DNA from: Gillisia limnaea DSM 15749
GTDB taxonomy: Bacteria; Bacteroidota; Bacteroidia; Flavobacteriales; Flavobacteriaceae
Length of the DNA stretch: 64,000 nt
Reading direction: 5' to 3'
Assembly (NCBI RefSeq): GCF_000243235.1
Contig: NZ_JH594606.1
Coordinates: 1,446,771 to 1,510,770 of the forward strand
Shown: one piece after another, positions 47,310 to 56,378 of the stretch
How positions within the stretch are numbered: position 1 is the first letter of the stretch
Layout: every line of letters starts with the position of its first letter
Translations under genes and position numbers: made by a program
Notes under the pieces: generated by a model
The model's input: only the letters and a program-made list of their open reading frames with translations
The model's database searches: none
Told to the model about the DNA's origin: nothing

Positions 47310-47738
47310 TTAATTCTTATATAGATTGATTATTTTATTTACATTTTCATTCATTGAATAGTTTTTTAAGCAAAATTTGAGTCCGTTTTCTCCTTTAATT
47401 TTCATTTTTTCAAAATTATTTGACGATTCAATAATCTTATCGGATAAAGCTTTGAAATCAGGCTCAATTAAATACCCATTATCATCGTTTGAAATTAAAT
47501 CTCTTAAACCCGAAACATCGTATAAAATTATAGGAAGCTTACATGCCATAGCCTCTACTGCTGCAATCCCAAGGCCTTCATATTTAGAGGTCATGACAAA
47601 TAAATCAGATGCTATTAAAAAATCTCGAATTTCTTTTTGAACACCTAGGAAATATATTTTTTCTTCAATTCCTAAACTCTTAGCCAGCTCTTTCTCTACT
47701 TTTTCTAAGCTGCCCGAACCAATATGTAAAAAAAACAA
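47310..47738 (-). CDS. Family 4 (GT-B) glycosyltransferase, C-terminal fragment (frameshifted from 47705-48421)
   Basis: 142 residues equal to the donor-binding half of a GT4 enzyme: LHIGSGSLEKVEKELAKSLG, KIYFLGVQKEIRDFLIASD, VMTSKYEGLGIAAVEAMAC with the ExxGxxxxE catalytic motif, and a C-terminal helix. The preceding frame ends with EFDCFF and then nonsense; adding one T to a run of eight T joins the two halves without a gap (EFDCFF-LHIGSGSLEK). The likely state is one broken gene of about 370 residues, or a phase-variable or recoded one. Confidence 0.85.
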   Translation of the reverse strand: MFFLHIGSGSLEKVEKELAKSLGIEEKIYFLGVQKEIRDFLIASDLFVMTSKYEGLGIAAVEAMACKLPIILYDVSGLRDLISNDDNGYLIEPDFKALSDKIIESSNNFEKMKIKGENGLKFCLKNYSMNENVNKIINLYKN

Positions 47739-48421
47739 TCAAATTCCTTGTTTACAATTGAAAGTGCCTTTATAATTTCAGAATGTTGTTTTACTTGATT
47801 GCAACTTCCAGTCGTAACTATTACAAATGTATCCTCCCTTAACCCAATCTTTTTTCGAATCTCATTTCTTTCATTCGAATTTTTAGCTTGATAAAAACGA
47901 TTTGTATCATACCAATTATTAATTCGAATTGTTGGGTTTTTATAATAAACCAATTCATTTTCCTCAACACTTTTACTTATACTTTGAAACTTTATTTTTA
48001 ATATTTTTCTCGCTGTAACCCTGCCTATGAATGACCTAATATAAACAAGACCTTTAGTGTTAAACGTACTATGTACAGTTCTTATAACCTGCACTCTCGC
48101 AAAATAACCACAAAGGGCAAAAAACCAATAATATTGTGCTCTATGTATATGTAAAACATCAACTTTTTTTATCCGTAAAAAAGAATAAAAATTTCTAAAA
48201 TATTTTATAAAAAAAAGAATATTCTTTAAAAATTGAGTTATTGGTTTATGATATAGTTTAAAACCTTTTTCTTCAAATATATTAACATAGTTCCCCCTAT
48301 TTTCACCTGTACTAATTGCTATTAAATCTATATTTTCCTTTTGAAATAAATGAGCTGCATTAGCATACATAGTTTCCGCCCCAGAAAAATTTATTTCATT
48401 AAATATATGTACTACTTTCAT
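47705..48421 (-). CDS. Family 4 (GT-B) glycosyltransferase, N-terminal fragment
   Basis: 238 residues equal to the acceptor-binding half of a GT4 enzyme: KVVHIFNEINFSGAETMYAN, DVLHIHRAQYYWFFALCGYF, IRTVHSTFNTKG and the inter-domain RKKIGLREDTFVIVTTGSC. The frame ends after DCFFYILVRAA, where the last five residues come from the shifted frame. The start overlaps the end of the next upstream glycosyltransferase by 23 nt. Alone it lacks the nucleotide-sugar site and should be inactive. Confidence 0.85.
   Translation of the reverse strand: MKVVHIFNEINFSGAETMYANAAHLFQKENIDLIAISTGENRGNYVNIFEEKGFKLYHKPITQFLKNILFFIKYFRNFYSFLRIKKVDVLHIHRAQYYWFFALCGYFARVQVIRTVHSTFNTKGLVYIRSFIGRVTARKILKIKFQSISKSVEENELVYYKNPTIRINNWYDTNRFYQAKNSNERNEIRKKIGLREDTFVIVTTGSCNQVKQHSEIIKALSIVNKEFDCFFYILVRAA
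47728..47735 (-). other. Slippery run of eight T (minus strand) at the glycosyltransferase frameshift
   Basis: On the coding strand GATTG is followed by eight T and ACAT. Nine T (or six) would restore the full-length glycosyltransferase. Such a run is prone to slippage in replication, transcription or sequencing. Confidence 0.8.
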
Positions 48422-49577
48422 TTACAATTCTTATATACTCATTAATATATTTCTGACATACTATTTTCTGAGTAAATCGGTTTTTTAAATTATTTATCCC
48501 ATTGATACTATATTCCTCGTATTTTTTTTTATTTGTTATTAATAATTCCAATTTGTCTGCTATTTCTTGAGGGTTATCAATATCTACAAGACAGCCAGCT
48601 TTTCCATAATCTAAAACCCAGGGTACTGCTCCAGAATTTTCACCTGCAATAACAGGAACTCCATTGGCCATTGCTTCTATCAAAATATTTCCGAAACTTT
48701 CTTCTTTTGAGGTATGCAATAATAGATCTGATCTTGCTAATTCTTTCATTAATTCATCATGAGAAAATGTACCTCTATAAAAAACGTGTTTATTTAAACC
48801 CTCTCTTTCCATATTTTCAAAGTTCACTCCTTTAGGTTCATAACCTTTACCAAAAAGATGAAGCTCAATATTATTGATTTGTTTTCGCAAAATGCAAAAC
48901 GCTTCTAATGCTGCTACAGGATTTTTTAATTTGCCCCAACCATTAGATATATAACAGATCTTTATTTTCTTCTTAATAACCGGAGAAATTTTATGCTCTT
49001 TAATATTTTCTTCTTTAAAAGAATTTGGTATCACAACACCGTTAACATTAATTACATTTTTTAGATAATTGGAATTAAAACTAAAGTTTTTACCATTTTT
49101 TCTAACCCAAATATCCATAATTAACCGAAAAAATCTATATATATGTTTCTGAAACTTTAAAACTTTAGGGGCATAATCTCTAAATGTTATTAGATGAGGT
49201 GTTTTAGCTAAAATCGTTCCTATTGCAAATTCATAACTCCAATGTGCATTAACAATATCTATATTATTTTTTTCTTCCAGAATAAAATTTCTTATCTGTC
49301 TAAATTCCTTTTGACAAAAATCGATATATTTAATTTTTGAGTTAATTCTAAAATTCCCAAAAATTATTTTGATGTTAGTTCCCTCTATCACATACTTTTT
49401 AGTTACGCTGGGATCAAGAGTGAAAACAGTGACATGGTGGCCTTCTTTAATAAAACCATCGATAATTTCATTAATAGCAGTGCCTCCCAAACCAAGATTT
49501 TCATCATAATTTGTTAGGTTCACCAAATGATGTTTTAAAGGACTAACCTTTATTGGCCCTGCAATGCCTATTCTCAT
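48399..49577 (-). CDS. Family 4 (GT-B) glycosyltransferase
   Basis: 392 residues in the two-domain GT-B arrangement. The N-terminal domain begins MRIGIAGPIKVSPLKHHLVN and contains the loop LGLGGTAINEIIDGFIKEGH. The C-terminal domain has ISNGWGKLKNPVAALEAF, the ELHLFGKGYE strand and the nucleotide-sugar motif LLHTSKEESFGNILIEAMA (ESFG-x-x-x-x-E). Donor unknown. It is separated by 6 nt from the upstream transferase and overlaps the split GT4 gene by 23 nt. Confidence 0.9.
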   Translation of the reverse strand: MRIGIAGPIKVSPLKHHLVNLTNYDENLGLGGTAINEIIDGFIKEGHHVTVFTLDPSVTKKYVIEGTNIKIIFGNFRINSKIKYIDFCQKEFRQIRNFILEEKNNIDIVNAHWSYEFAIGTILAKTPHLITFRDYAPKVLKFQKHIYRFFRLIMDIWVRKNGKNFSFNSNYLKNVINVNGVVIPNSFKEENIKEHKISPVIKKKIKICYISNGWGKLKNPVAALEAFCILRKQINNIELHLFGKGYEPKGVNFENMEREGLNKHVFYRGTFSHDELMKELARSDLLLHTSKEESFGNILIEAMANGVPVIAGENSGAVPWVLDYGKAGCLVDIDNPQEIADKLELLITNKKKYEEYSINGINNLKNRFTQKIVCQKYINEYIRIVNESSTYI

Positions 49578-49583
49578 TATAAA

Positions 49584-50720
49584 TTATATTTTTGAAACTC
49601 TTGTTGCATACTTGATTTCTTCCTTTAAATTAACCTCAGGTAAGAAGAAAGGAAACTGTACATCCAAATTATTATTATTAGCTATATATCTTTTAACAGT
49701 ATCAATTTTGAATTTCATACGATGATATTGCGTGTGATTTTCCTCAATATATTTAGCCGCTTCTTGAGCTTTGTAAATTAATTCATCATAATTTATTTTA
49801 AGTAATTCTTCAGCTTTATTCAACAAACTATCATTTTGAGATATAAAATAACAATGTTCATTTTCTTTAAAAAGCTTTTTAATTCTTGGGGTTTCAAACA
49901 TAATTGTTGGTACACCACTCGCTATTTGAAACAAATGCCTGTTAGAAGTATAATAATCAGAAAATGAATAAGGTGGAGCATCTATTGCGAATTTTCCTTT
50001 TTGATAAATTTTTTGCTGCATTTCAAAAGGTATTGGTCCATTTGAGTATTTTGTATCCCAGCCATTACCAAATAATCCAAACTTACTATTGAAATGACTA
50101 TTCATATCTTTTATTAGTTTTAGTCGTTTTTTTGAAGCCCACCAATATTTTGATATTGGATTAATAAATTTATTAGCATTCTTGCTACCTACTAATACAA
50201 AATCAAATTCTTTTTTAAGATTTTTTACTTGAGAGTATGCTTTGAACCTAACTTGACACATCCCCAAAGGTGAAAAAACAATGTTATTAGCACCCCAATT
50301 AACCATCTTATCTGCTGCTCTACCCATTTGGGTACTAAAGGAAATATCTGCTATACTAGATGCTTCTTTAAAAGCATTAGGATAGTCTGGCAGCATCCAG
50401 TTGTCAGAAAAACCGTCCCCACAACTTGTAATAATTACGGGGGATTGATTTAATTTTTTCAATTGTATTAAACATTTTTTTGGCGACGGTATTATTTTTG
50501 AATGGAAATGATGAAAATAAACAATGTCATATCCCTCTTCTTTACAAAGTTGAACTACTTTGATGTAAAAAGCACCCCAACCATATTTCTCGGCATAACC
50601 GAAATAAGGAATATTAAGAAAGTTTGTTATCTCTCCTTCCTTCTGCAGTTTTAATAGAGCATCATGCCATCCAGGATGATCATTTATTTTTTTTCCTTGT
50701 GAAAGAAATAATACATTCAT
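49584..50720 (-). CDS. Glycosyltransferase, GT-B type (CgeB-like)
   Basis: 378 residues. The start MNVLFLSQGKKINDHPGWHD and the C-terminal half with FGLFGNGWDTKYSNGPIPFE, KFAIDAPPYSFSDYYTSNRH, FQIASGVPTIMFETPRI and a terminal helix fit CgeB/DUF3880-like glycosyltransferases, in which a SNR-x-F---GxP pattern replaces the classic EAMA motif. Assignment to a family number is uncertain. Its start overlaps the wzx stop by 4 nt (ATGA), so it is translated with the flippase. Confidence 0.8.
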   Translation of the reverse strand: MNVLFLSQGKKINDHPGWHDALLKLQKEGEITNFLNIPYFGYAEKYGWGAFYIKVVQLCKEEGYDIVYFHHFHSKIIPSPKKCLIQLKKLNQSPVIITSCGDGFSDNWMLPDYPNAFKEASSIADISFSTQMGRAADKMVNWGANNIVFSPLGMCQVRFKAYSQVKNLKKEFDFVLVGSKNANKFINPISKYWWASKKRLKLIKDMNSHFNSKFGLFGNGWDTKYSNGPIPFEMQQKIYQKGKFAIDAPPYSFSDYYTSNRHLFQIASGVPTIMFETPRIKKLFKENEHCYFISQNDSLLNKAEELLKINYDELIYKAQEAAKYIEENHTQYHRMKFKIDTVKRYIANNNNLDVQFPFFLPEVNLKEEIKYATRVSKI

Positions 50721-52243
50721 GAAAATTCACTTTTAAAGTTTATTTTTTCTAACGTTACTTTCATAATATTTCTAAACATCTTTGAAAAAAGACAAAACAG
50801 AGCCAAAAAAATTGATGCAAAAATTGATGCAGCTATAATCAAATTAAACCAGTTTGTAATATTTATATAAGGTTGAATAATAAAGCAAATCAAACAAGTA
50901 ACTGCGGCTAAAACCATATTCTTGATTATATAAGTAATATTTTCATTTGTAAACACCTCTCTTTTTCTTAAGCCTTTTAAGTAATACCATCCAGACGTCA
51001 ATAAAACAGAGGGAATAAGTGCTGCAAGAATACCTACGATTCCAAAGAAATAACCTAAAACAATTACAAAAAATACATAGAGTAAATTTTGAGCAATTAT
51101 TATTTTACTACTTCCTTTTATATCTCCAAGTGCGAAATTAAGATTGCCGATACTTGAGAAAAACCCTTTGAGAGCCAGACCAACACAAATTAATAAGCTC
51201 AATAATATACCTGCAAACATTTTTTCTGACAACCATAAACTAATTAAAGATTCGTTGAAAAGAATAAATCCAGCAATGATGAAACAATATGCCCAAATCA
51301 GAAAATGGAAAAATTTGAACAATAAATTGTTCATTTTAGCTGGGGTGTTTTGTCCATGCAAATGGGAAATGGCCGGGGATAATGCCACTGCAGGTTTGTA
51401 AACAATACTTTCAACCATTTTAAATGGTCGCCGTGTCATCTCAACAACAGTAATCATTTCAGCACCGATGAATCGGGAGATTATAATTAAATCGAAGTTA
51501 CTGGAAAGAGTGTTTACTAATCTTGAAAAGAAAGTATATGTAAATTCTTTAAAAAGTGGTAAGGTTTCGGATAGGTTATACTTTATTTCTAATAGCTGTC
51601 TTTTGGCTGATATTTGTAGGTAAATTAAATTTCCAAAGCAAGTCAAAATTCCATTAATTAATAACATTGTTGCTATAGCATACAGTCCATAACCCAAATA
51701 AAGCAAAATGATATTGACAACAATTCCTATAAAAGAAGCTGCAATTTCTATAATACCGGGCACTTTAGTGTTTTGCATACCGTAGTTTACACCCCTGACA
51801 ACAGATGTTACAAGACTAAAACAAGCTCCTATAGCGGCAATATTAAAGGAATTAATTAAAACTTCTTGCTCTCCAAAATTTTCAAAGCCCAAAAGGGTAG
51901 GTATGAAAAAAGAAAAGATAAAGCTACATATCAATGCTATCCCACATATTAGTGCCCCTATAATTATTCCAGACCCAGCAAGTTTATTTAAATTAGAATT
52001 ATTTTGATTACCATATTCATAAGCTACTTTTTGTTGTAATACTGTTCCTGCACCTGGGTCAATAATATTTATCCATACCAAAATACTACCAGTTGCCAGC
52101 CAATATCCATATAATTCCATATCAATAAACGAAAGATAAATGGGAACAATTAAAAACCCTTTAATTATACCTAATCCAAGAGATATGTATTGAAGGATTA
52201 GGTTCCACTTAACAGAGTTTTTTCTACTTGGTATTTGGTTCAT
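50717..52243 (-). CDS. Wzx-type polysaccharide flippase (MOP superfamily)
   Basis: 508 residues with twelve to fourteen membrane segments. The start YISLGLGIIKGFLIVPIYLS and the NLIYLQ and DLIIISRFIGAEMITVVEM segments are typical of Wzx/RfbX-like exporters that turn lipid-linked repeat units to the periplasmic face. It is the first gene of the AT-rich glycosyltransferase unit; 535 bp without a large gene lie upstream. Confidence 0.9.
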   Translation of the reverse strand: MNQIPSRKNSVKWNLILQYISLGLGIIKGFLIVPIYLSFIDMELYGYWLATGSILVWINIIDPGAGTVLQQKVAYEYGNQNNSNLNKLAGSGIIIGALICGIALICSFIFSFFIPTLLGFENFGEQEVLINSFNIAAIGACFSLVTSVVRGVNYGMQNTKVPGIIEIAASFIGIVVNIILLYLGYGLYAIATMLLINGILTCFGNLIYLQISAKRQLLEIKYNLSETLPLFKEFTYTFFSRLVNTLSSNFDLIIISRFIGAEMITVVEMTRRPFKMVESIVYKPAVALSPAISHLHGQNTPAKMNNLLFKFFHFLIWAYCFIIAGFILFNESLISLWLSEKMFAGILLSLLICVGLALKGFFSSIGNLNFALGDIKGSSKIIIAQNLLYVFFVIVLGYFFGIVGILAALIPSVLLTSGWYYLKGLRKREVFTNENITYIIKNMVLAAVTCLICFIIQPYINITNWFNLIIAASIFASIFLALFCLFSKMFRNIMKVTLEKINFKSEFS

Positions 52244-52533
52244 AAATAATTATACAAGATTAAACGGAATAAAGAATTGTATAGAAATCTTAGATTAATC
52301 TGTATTTTTTGAAATTAGAATTAGATTTTTCGGAATTACTTTTCTCAAGCTTCGCTCGCAACCAAATAGATGCTTTCGTTTTATCTATTTTCTATACTTT
52401 GCCGCATTCGCTGTTTAGATTATAATAAAATCCATTTATCCTATCTGGTTTTTCGTGGATAAAAGCACTACTGTATAAATCAATTTTAAGATTAATGTTC
52501 TTTGAGGAAAACAATGCTGTTTTCTAAAAAAAA

Positions 52534-52689
52534 CTATTTTATTAACTTCATTCTCTTCATTAAATCTATCACCGATTCTCTCCATTCCTCCGTTCCGCAT
52601 TCAGCAGCAGTTTCCAAAAGCACTCTTTGCTGATCTTCTTGAGTTTCATTTATCAGCAATTTTTTTATTTGTTCTTTTTTTTCTTTCAA
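52534..52689 (-). CDS. Possible small protein (51 residues), TTG start
   Basis: A short open frame reads (M)KEKKEQIKKLLINETQED, QQRVLLETAAECGTEEWRES, VIDLMKRMKLIK and stops with TAG. It looks like real protein: helical, charged, with a C-G-T-E-E-W turn. Only TTG is available as start, with an in-frame stop two codons upstream. I know no family. It lies in the 535-bp gap between wzx and fcl; the remainder (52244-52533 and 52690-52778) shows nothing I can identify. Confidence 0.4.
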   Translation of the reverse strand: MKEKKEQIKKLLINETQEDQQRVLLETAAECGTEEWRESVIDLMKRMKLIK

Positions 52690-52778
52690 TTTTTATAGTT
52701 TTTTGGTTCGTATTTTATACTCTCAACAAATTTTATGAGAACTACTTGAGAGCGCTAAATTAATTTCTGTTGCTATTA

Positions 52779-53729
52779 TTACAGTTTTACCTGCTTATAA
52801 TTTTCGCTATTCTGAAGGAACCATTTATAGGTTTTTTGAATTCCGTCTTCTAAATTAGTTGTAGCCTGCCAGCCTGCACTTTTCATTTTACTTACGTCCA
52901 TCAGTTTTCGGGGAGTACCATCGGGTTTGGAATTGTCCCAAATAATTTCACCATTGTGACCGGTAATCTCCTGTATGGTTTCTGCCAGTTCTTTTATAGT
53001 TAGATCCTTACCGGTCCCAATATTATATAAGTGTTCCGGTAATTTATTTTCTAAGGCAAATACCACTGCATCTGCCATATCATCTACATGTAAAAATTCA
53101 CGCATTGGTGTTCCAGAACCCCATAGTTCCACAGGCACATTTCCATTTACTTTTGCATCTTGAAACTTTCTTATCATCGCCGGTAAAACGTGAGAAGTTT
53201 CTAAATCGAAATTATCACGGCTGCCATACAGGTTGGTGGGCATAAGGGACACGAAGTCTTTCCCAAACTGCTTTCTTATAGCTTCACAGGCTTTGACTCC
53301 TGCTATCTTAGCAATGGCATACCATTCATTGGTAGGTTCCAGGCTATCTGTCAATAAATATTCTTCCTTTAAAGGTTGCGGGGCAAGCTTTGGATAAATA
53401 CATGAGCTTCCCAAAAAGATGAATTTTTCCACCTCAGCTTTATGCGCAGTGTCTATCAGGTTATTCTGAATTTGTAGATTTTCCATCAGGAATTGGTATG
53501 GATAATCATTATTGGCCAGTATTCCTCCTACACGGGCAGCGGCGTTTATGACTACTTCTGGTTTTTCAGTTTTAAAGAAATCTTTAACTGCCGACTGATC
53601 CCTTAAGTCCAGCTCTGATGATGTTCTGCCTATAAGGTTTGTATAGCCTTTAGCTGTTAAAGCTCTTCTGATAGCAGAACCCACCATTCCTCTATGCCCT
53701 GCAATGTATATTCTAGTATTTTTATTCAT
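52779..53729 (-). CDS. fcl: GDP-L-fucose synthase
   Basis: Fcl (WcaG) epimerises and reduces GDP-4-keto-6-deoxymannose to GDP-L-fucose. Rossmann motif AGHRGMVGSAIRRAL at the N-terminus, AARVGGILAN, the catalytic serine region FLGSSCIYPKLAPQP, the YxxxK pair in EWYAIAKIAG, and LWGSGTPMREFLHVDDMADA are all typical. Length 316 is normal. It is separated from gmd, the preceding enzyme, by a GxxExxY gene and its repeats. It would supply GDP-fucose for the polysaccharide. Confidence 0.96.
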   Translation of the reverse strand: MNKNTRIYIAGHRGMVGSAIRRALTAKGYTNLIGRTSSELDLRDQSAVKDFFKTEKPEVVINAAARVGGILANNDYPYQFLMENLQIQNNLIDTAHKAEVEKFIFLGSSCIYPKLAPQPLKEEYLLTDSLEPTNEWYAIAKIAGVKACEAIRKQFGKDFVSLMPTNLYGSRDNFDLETSHVLPAMIRKFQDAKVNGNVPVELWGSGTPMREFLHVDDMADAVVFALENKLPEHLYNIGTGKDLTIKELAETIQEITGHNGEIIWDNSKPDGTPRKLMDVSKMKSAGWQATTNLEDGIQKTYKWFLQNSENYKQVKL

Positions 53730-53739
53730 GTTCTAATTT

Positions 53740-54073
53740 TTTTTAACCACAGTGTTCACTGAGTTCGGCACAGAGTTTCTCTGAGTTTCCAGGAGTTCTC
53801 TGTGCAACTCTGTGCTATTCCTCTGAGTCCTCTGTGTTTAAATTTTTATTCATGTTCTAATTTTTTTAACCACAGAGTTCACTGAGTTCGGCACAGAGTT
53901 TCTCTGAGTGTAGACCAAAGTTCAATGAGTTCGGCACAGAGTTGCACTGAGGTTTAATCTTTCTCCGTGAAACTCTGTGTATTCCTCTAAATCCTCTGTG
54001 TTTAAATTTTTTTTTGAAATAATTTTTAACCACAGAGTTTACTGAGTTTGGCACTGAGGTGCACTGAGTTTTT
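53740..54073. repeat. CACAGAG/CTCTGTG repeat units, left of the GxxExxY gene
   Basis: Units of about 95 bp begin AACCACAGAGTTCACTGAGTT and end TCCTCTGTGTTTAAATTTTT. Complete or expanded copies lie at about 53748-53838 and 53868-54008, and a half unit at 54029-54072 abuts the 3' end of the next gene. Beginning and end of each unit are inverted relative to each other (CACAGAG and CTCTGTG). Confidence 0.85.
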
Positions 54074-54079
54074 CTGTTC

Positions 54080-54451
54080 TTACTTTATTAAGCGTTTAAT
54101 TCCGTTTTTTAAGGATGCAACGTTGAAATTTAGAAGGAGGCCAATTTTACAACCGGAAAGTTTCAAATATGTTAAAACCTGTGCTGTGTGTACATCTGTA
54201 AGAGCTTCAACAGATTTAATTTCCACTACAACTGAATTTTCCACAAGCAGGTCGATTCTGTATCCGGCATCCAGCTTAACATCGTGATAAACCAGCGGAA
54301 GTGCCTTTTGCTTTTCTACTAAAAGTCCTGCCTGTTTTATTTCGTAATTAAGACATTCCTCATAAGCACTTTCTAAAAGTCCGGGCCCAAGTTCAGTATG
54401 CACTTTAAAAGCACACTTTAGAATCTGTTCCGTTATTTTATTTAGTTCCAT
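54080..54451 (-). CDS. GxxExxY family protein
   Basis: 123 residues with the name-giving motif in ELGPGLLESAYEECL (G-x-x-E-x-x-Y, about residues 21-35), then LPLVYHDVKLDAGYRIDLLV and a VVVEIKSVEALTDVHTAQV stretch. The D...E-x-K arrangement (DLLVENSVVVEIKS) resembles a PD-(D/E)XK nuclease-like core. Cellular function is unknown in this family. It is flanked on both sides by CACAGAG/CTCTGTG repeats and is placed between gmd and fcl, which usually adjoin, so it looks like an inserted cassette. Confidence 0.9.
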   Translation of the reverse strand: MELNKITEQILKCAFKVHTELGPGLLESAYEECLNYEIKQAGLLVEKQKALPLVYHDVKLDAGYRIDLLVENSVVVEIKSVEALTDVHTAQVLTYLKLSGCKIGLLLNFNVASLKNGIKRLIK

Positions 54452-54480
54452 TCTGAATTTATCTTTAGTCGCCTGCAGAT

Positions 54481-54817
54481 TTTAACCACAGAGTTTTAAG
54501 GAGTATGGCACAGAGTTGCACTGAGTTTTGATCTTTCTCCTTGAAACTCTGTGTATTCCTCCGTGTCCTCTGTGTTTAAACTTTTTATTCGAAGTAATTT
54601 TTAACCACTGAGTTCACTGAGTTTGGCACAGAGTTACACTGAGGGTTAATCTTTCTCTGTGCAACTCTGTGTATTCCTCCGTGTCCTCTGTGTTTAAATT
54701 TTTATTTGAAATAATTTTTAACCAAAGAGTTTACTGAGTTTGGCACTGAGTTACACTGAGGGTTAATCTTTCTCTGTGCAACTCTGTGTATTCCTCCGTG
54801 TCCTCTGTGTTTAAACT
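54481..54817. repeat. CACAGAG/CTCTGTG repeat units, right of the GxxExxY gene
   Basis: Three tandem copies at about 54481-54580, 54601-54699 and 54719-54815, spaced 118-120 bp apart. Each has AACCACAGAG or a variant at the start, GGCACAGAGTTACACTGAG inside and CTCTGTGTATTCCTCCGTG then TCCTCTGTGTTTAAA at the end. The last ends 3-5 nt before the gmd stop codon. Confidence 0.88.
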
Positions 54818-54819
54818 TT

Positions 54820-55935
54820 TTATTCGAAGTAATTTAAGACCTGATACCCACCTACTTTTAAATGCTGCTCCTTTTGCATCAGCTGCACATCACTAGTCAT
54901 CATTTCTTTAACCAAATCTTTTAAATTATATTCCGGAGTCCAACCAAGTTTGGTGTTTGCCTTAGAAGCATCCCCTATTAAAAGATCAACTTCAGTAGGC
55001 CGGAAATATTTCGGATCTACCGCCAGCACTTCTTTTCCTTCTTCCAGTTGAAATTCAGGATTGCTGCAAGACTTTACATAAACCTTTTCATCTACCCCGG
55101 TTCCCATAAATTCCAGTTCGATCCCTACTTCAGCAAAAGCCATTCTTACAAAATCCCTTACAGAAGTGGTTTTTCCGGTGGCGATCACCCAATCTTCAGC
55201 TTCTTCAGCCTGAAGGATCATCCACATCATTCTCACGTAATCCTTAGCATGTCCCCAGTCCCTTTGTGCATCCAGATTTCCTAAATAGAACTTATCCTGT
55301 AATCCTAATGCAATTCTGGAGGTAGCCCGGGTAATTTTTCGGGTTACGAATGTCTCTCCACGCAGGGGGGACTCGTGGTTAAACAAAATACCGTTGCAAG
55401 CATACATTCCGTAAGCTTCACGGTAATTCACCGTGATCCAGTATGCATACATTTTTGCAACTGCATATGGACTTCTTGGGTAAAACGGAGTAGTTTCCGA
55501 TTGCGGTACTTCCTGCACTTTCCCATACAATTCTGATGTGGAAGCCTGGTAGATCCTTGTCGTTTTTTCAAGTCCAAGTAGTCTTACAGCATCTAAAATT
55601 CTAAGAGTACCCAATCCATCTGCATTTCCGGTATATTCCGGAATTTCGAAAGACACATGCACATGGCTCATTGCTGCCAGATTGTAGATCTCATCTGGTT
55701 GAATTTCTTTGATAAGTCGGATAAGATTGGTACTATCTGTCATATCCCCGTAATGAAGAATAAAACGCTGGTTTTCTTCATGTGGGTCCTGGTATAAATG
55801 ATCGATCCTGTCTGTATTGAACATCGATGATCTTCGTTTTAAACCATGAACTATATAGTTCTTTTTTAAAAGGAACTCACTCAAATATGCTCCATCCTGC
55901 CCGGTAACCCCAGTGATTAATGCTACTTTTTTCAT
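54820..55935 (-). CDS. gmd: GDP-mannose 4,6-dehydratase
   Basis: Gmd converts GDP-mannose to GDP-4-keto-6-deoxymannose. The N-terminus [20 protein letters not shown] is the NADP-binding signature. Others are [36 protein letters not shown], the YxxxK pair in [32 protein letters not shown] and [17 protein letters not shown] place the start at ATG 55935 (371 residues), because a longer frame to 55962 would overlap the cupin gene and adds residues the family lacks. The cupin gene ends 1 nt upstream. A repeat unit touches the 3' end. Confidence 0.96.
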   Translation of the reverse strand: MKKVALITGVTGQDGAYLSEFLLKKNYIVHGLKRRSSMFNTDRIDHLYQDPHEENQRFILHYGDMTDSTNLIRLIKEIQPDEIYNLAAMSHVHVSFEIPEYTGNADGLGTLRILDAVRLLGLEKTTRIYQASTSELYGKVQEVPQSETTPFYPRSPYAVAKMYAYWITVNYREAYGMYACNGILFNHESPLRGETFVTRKITRATSRIALGLQDKFYLGNLDAQRDWGHAKDYVRMMWMILQAEEAEDWVIATGKTTSVRDFVRMAFAEVGIELEFMGTGVDEKVYVKSCSNPEFQLEEGKEVLAVDPKYFRPTEVDLLIGDASKANTKLGWTPEYNLKDLVKEMMTSDVQLMQKEQHLKVGGYQVLNYFE

Positions 55936-55936
55936 G

Positions 55937-56278
55937 TTATTTTCTATTATAATCGTCTTCAATTCTTACTATATCATCTTCCCCGAAGTAAGTCCCGTGC
56001 TGCACTTCTATGAAGACGAGTTTTTCTGAGGTTGGGTTTTCAATTCGGTGTTTAGAACCAAGAGGAATGATGGCTGTTTCGCCAGCGTGATAATCTTTCA
56101 CAACGCCATCTAAAGTAATTCGTCCAATTCCTTCTACCATTGTCCAGGCTTCAGCCCTTTTGTGATGGTATTGATAGGACAAACGCCCTCCGGGATTTAC
56201 CTCTATTCTTTTTACTTTATGAGTATCTGTGTCTTCCAGTACCCAGTATTGCCCCCAGGGCCTTATATCGTGTTCCAT
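55937..56278 (-). CDS. Cupin protein, mannose-6-phosphate isomerase type II-like domain
   Basis: 113 residues forming a single cupin barrel: [40 protein letters not shown] with the cupin 1 metal ligands (H-H-x-R-A-E), and [18 protein letters not shown] (cupin 2). This equals the C-terminal isomerase domain of bifunctional ManC/AlgA proteins, here as its own gene. It should convert fructose-6-phosphate and mannose-6-phosphate or support ManC. gmd follows directly; manC lies 97 nt upstream across a heptamer array. Confidence 0.88.
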   Translation of the reverse strand: MEHDIRPWGQYWVLEDTDTHKVKRIEVNPGGRLSYQYHHKRAEAWTMVEGIGRITLDGVVKDYHAGETAIIPLGSKHRIENPTSEKLVFIEVQHGTYFGEDDIVRIEDDYNRK

Positions 56279-56295
56279 GTTATTAGATTTCGATT

Positions 56296-56378
56296 CTTTT
56301 GCTGTAGGCTTTAGGCTTTAGGCTTTAGGCTTTTTTTCATGAGGCTTATAGCATTTTTGCGCTTACAGCCTATAGCTA
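56296..56378 (+). repeat. Short heptamer array between cupin gene and manC
   Basis: TTTTGCTGTAGGCTTTAGGC followed by two more GCTTTAG units, a T run, GAGGCTTATAGC and GCTTACAGCCTATAGCTA. It fills the 97 bp between the two genes. The stop codon of manC (TAG on the minus strand, 56376-56378) lies at its edge. Confidence 0.88.

Noticed and set aside
53866..54054. 62-codon frame on the minus strand
   Set aside because: It lies wholly in the CACAGAG/CTCTGTG repeats and has a peptide pattern that mirrors the repeat.
55936..55962. Upstream start of gmd
   Set aside because: It would overlap the cupin gene by 26 nt and add nine residues before the normal dinucleotide-binding start.
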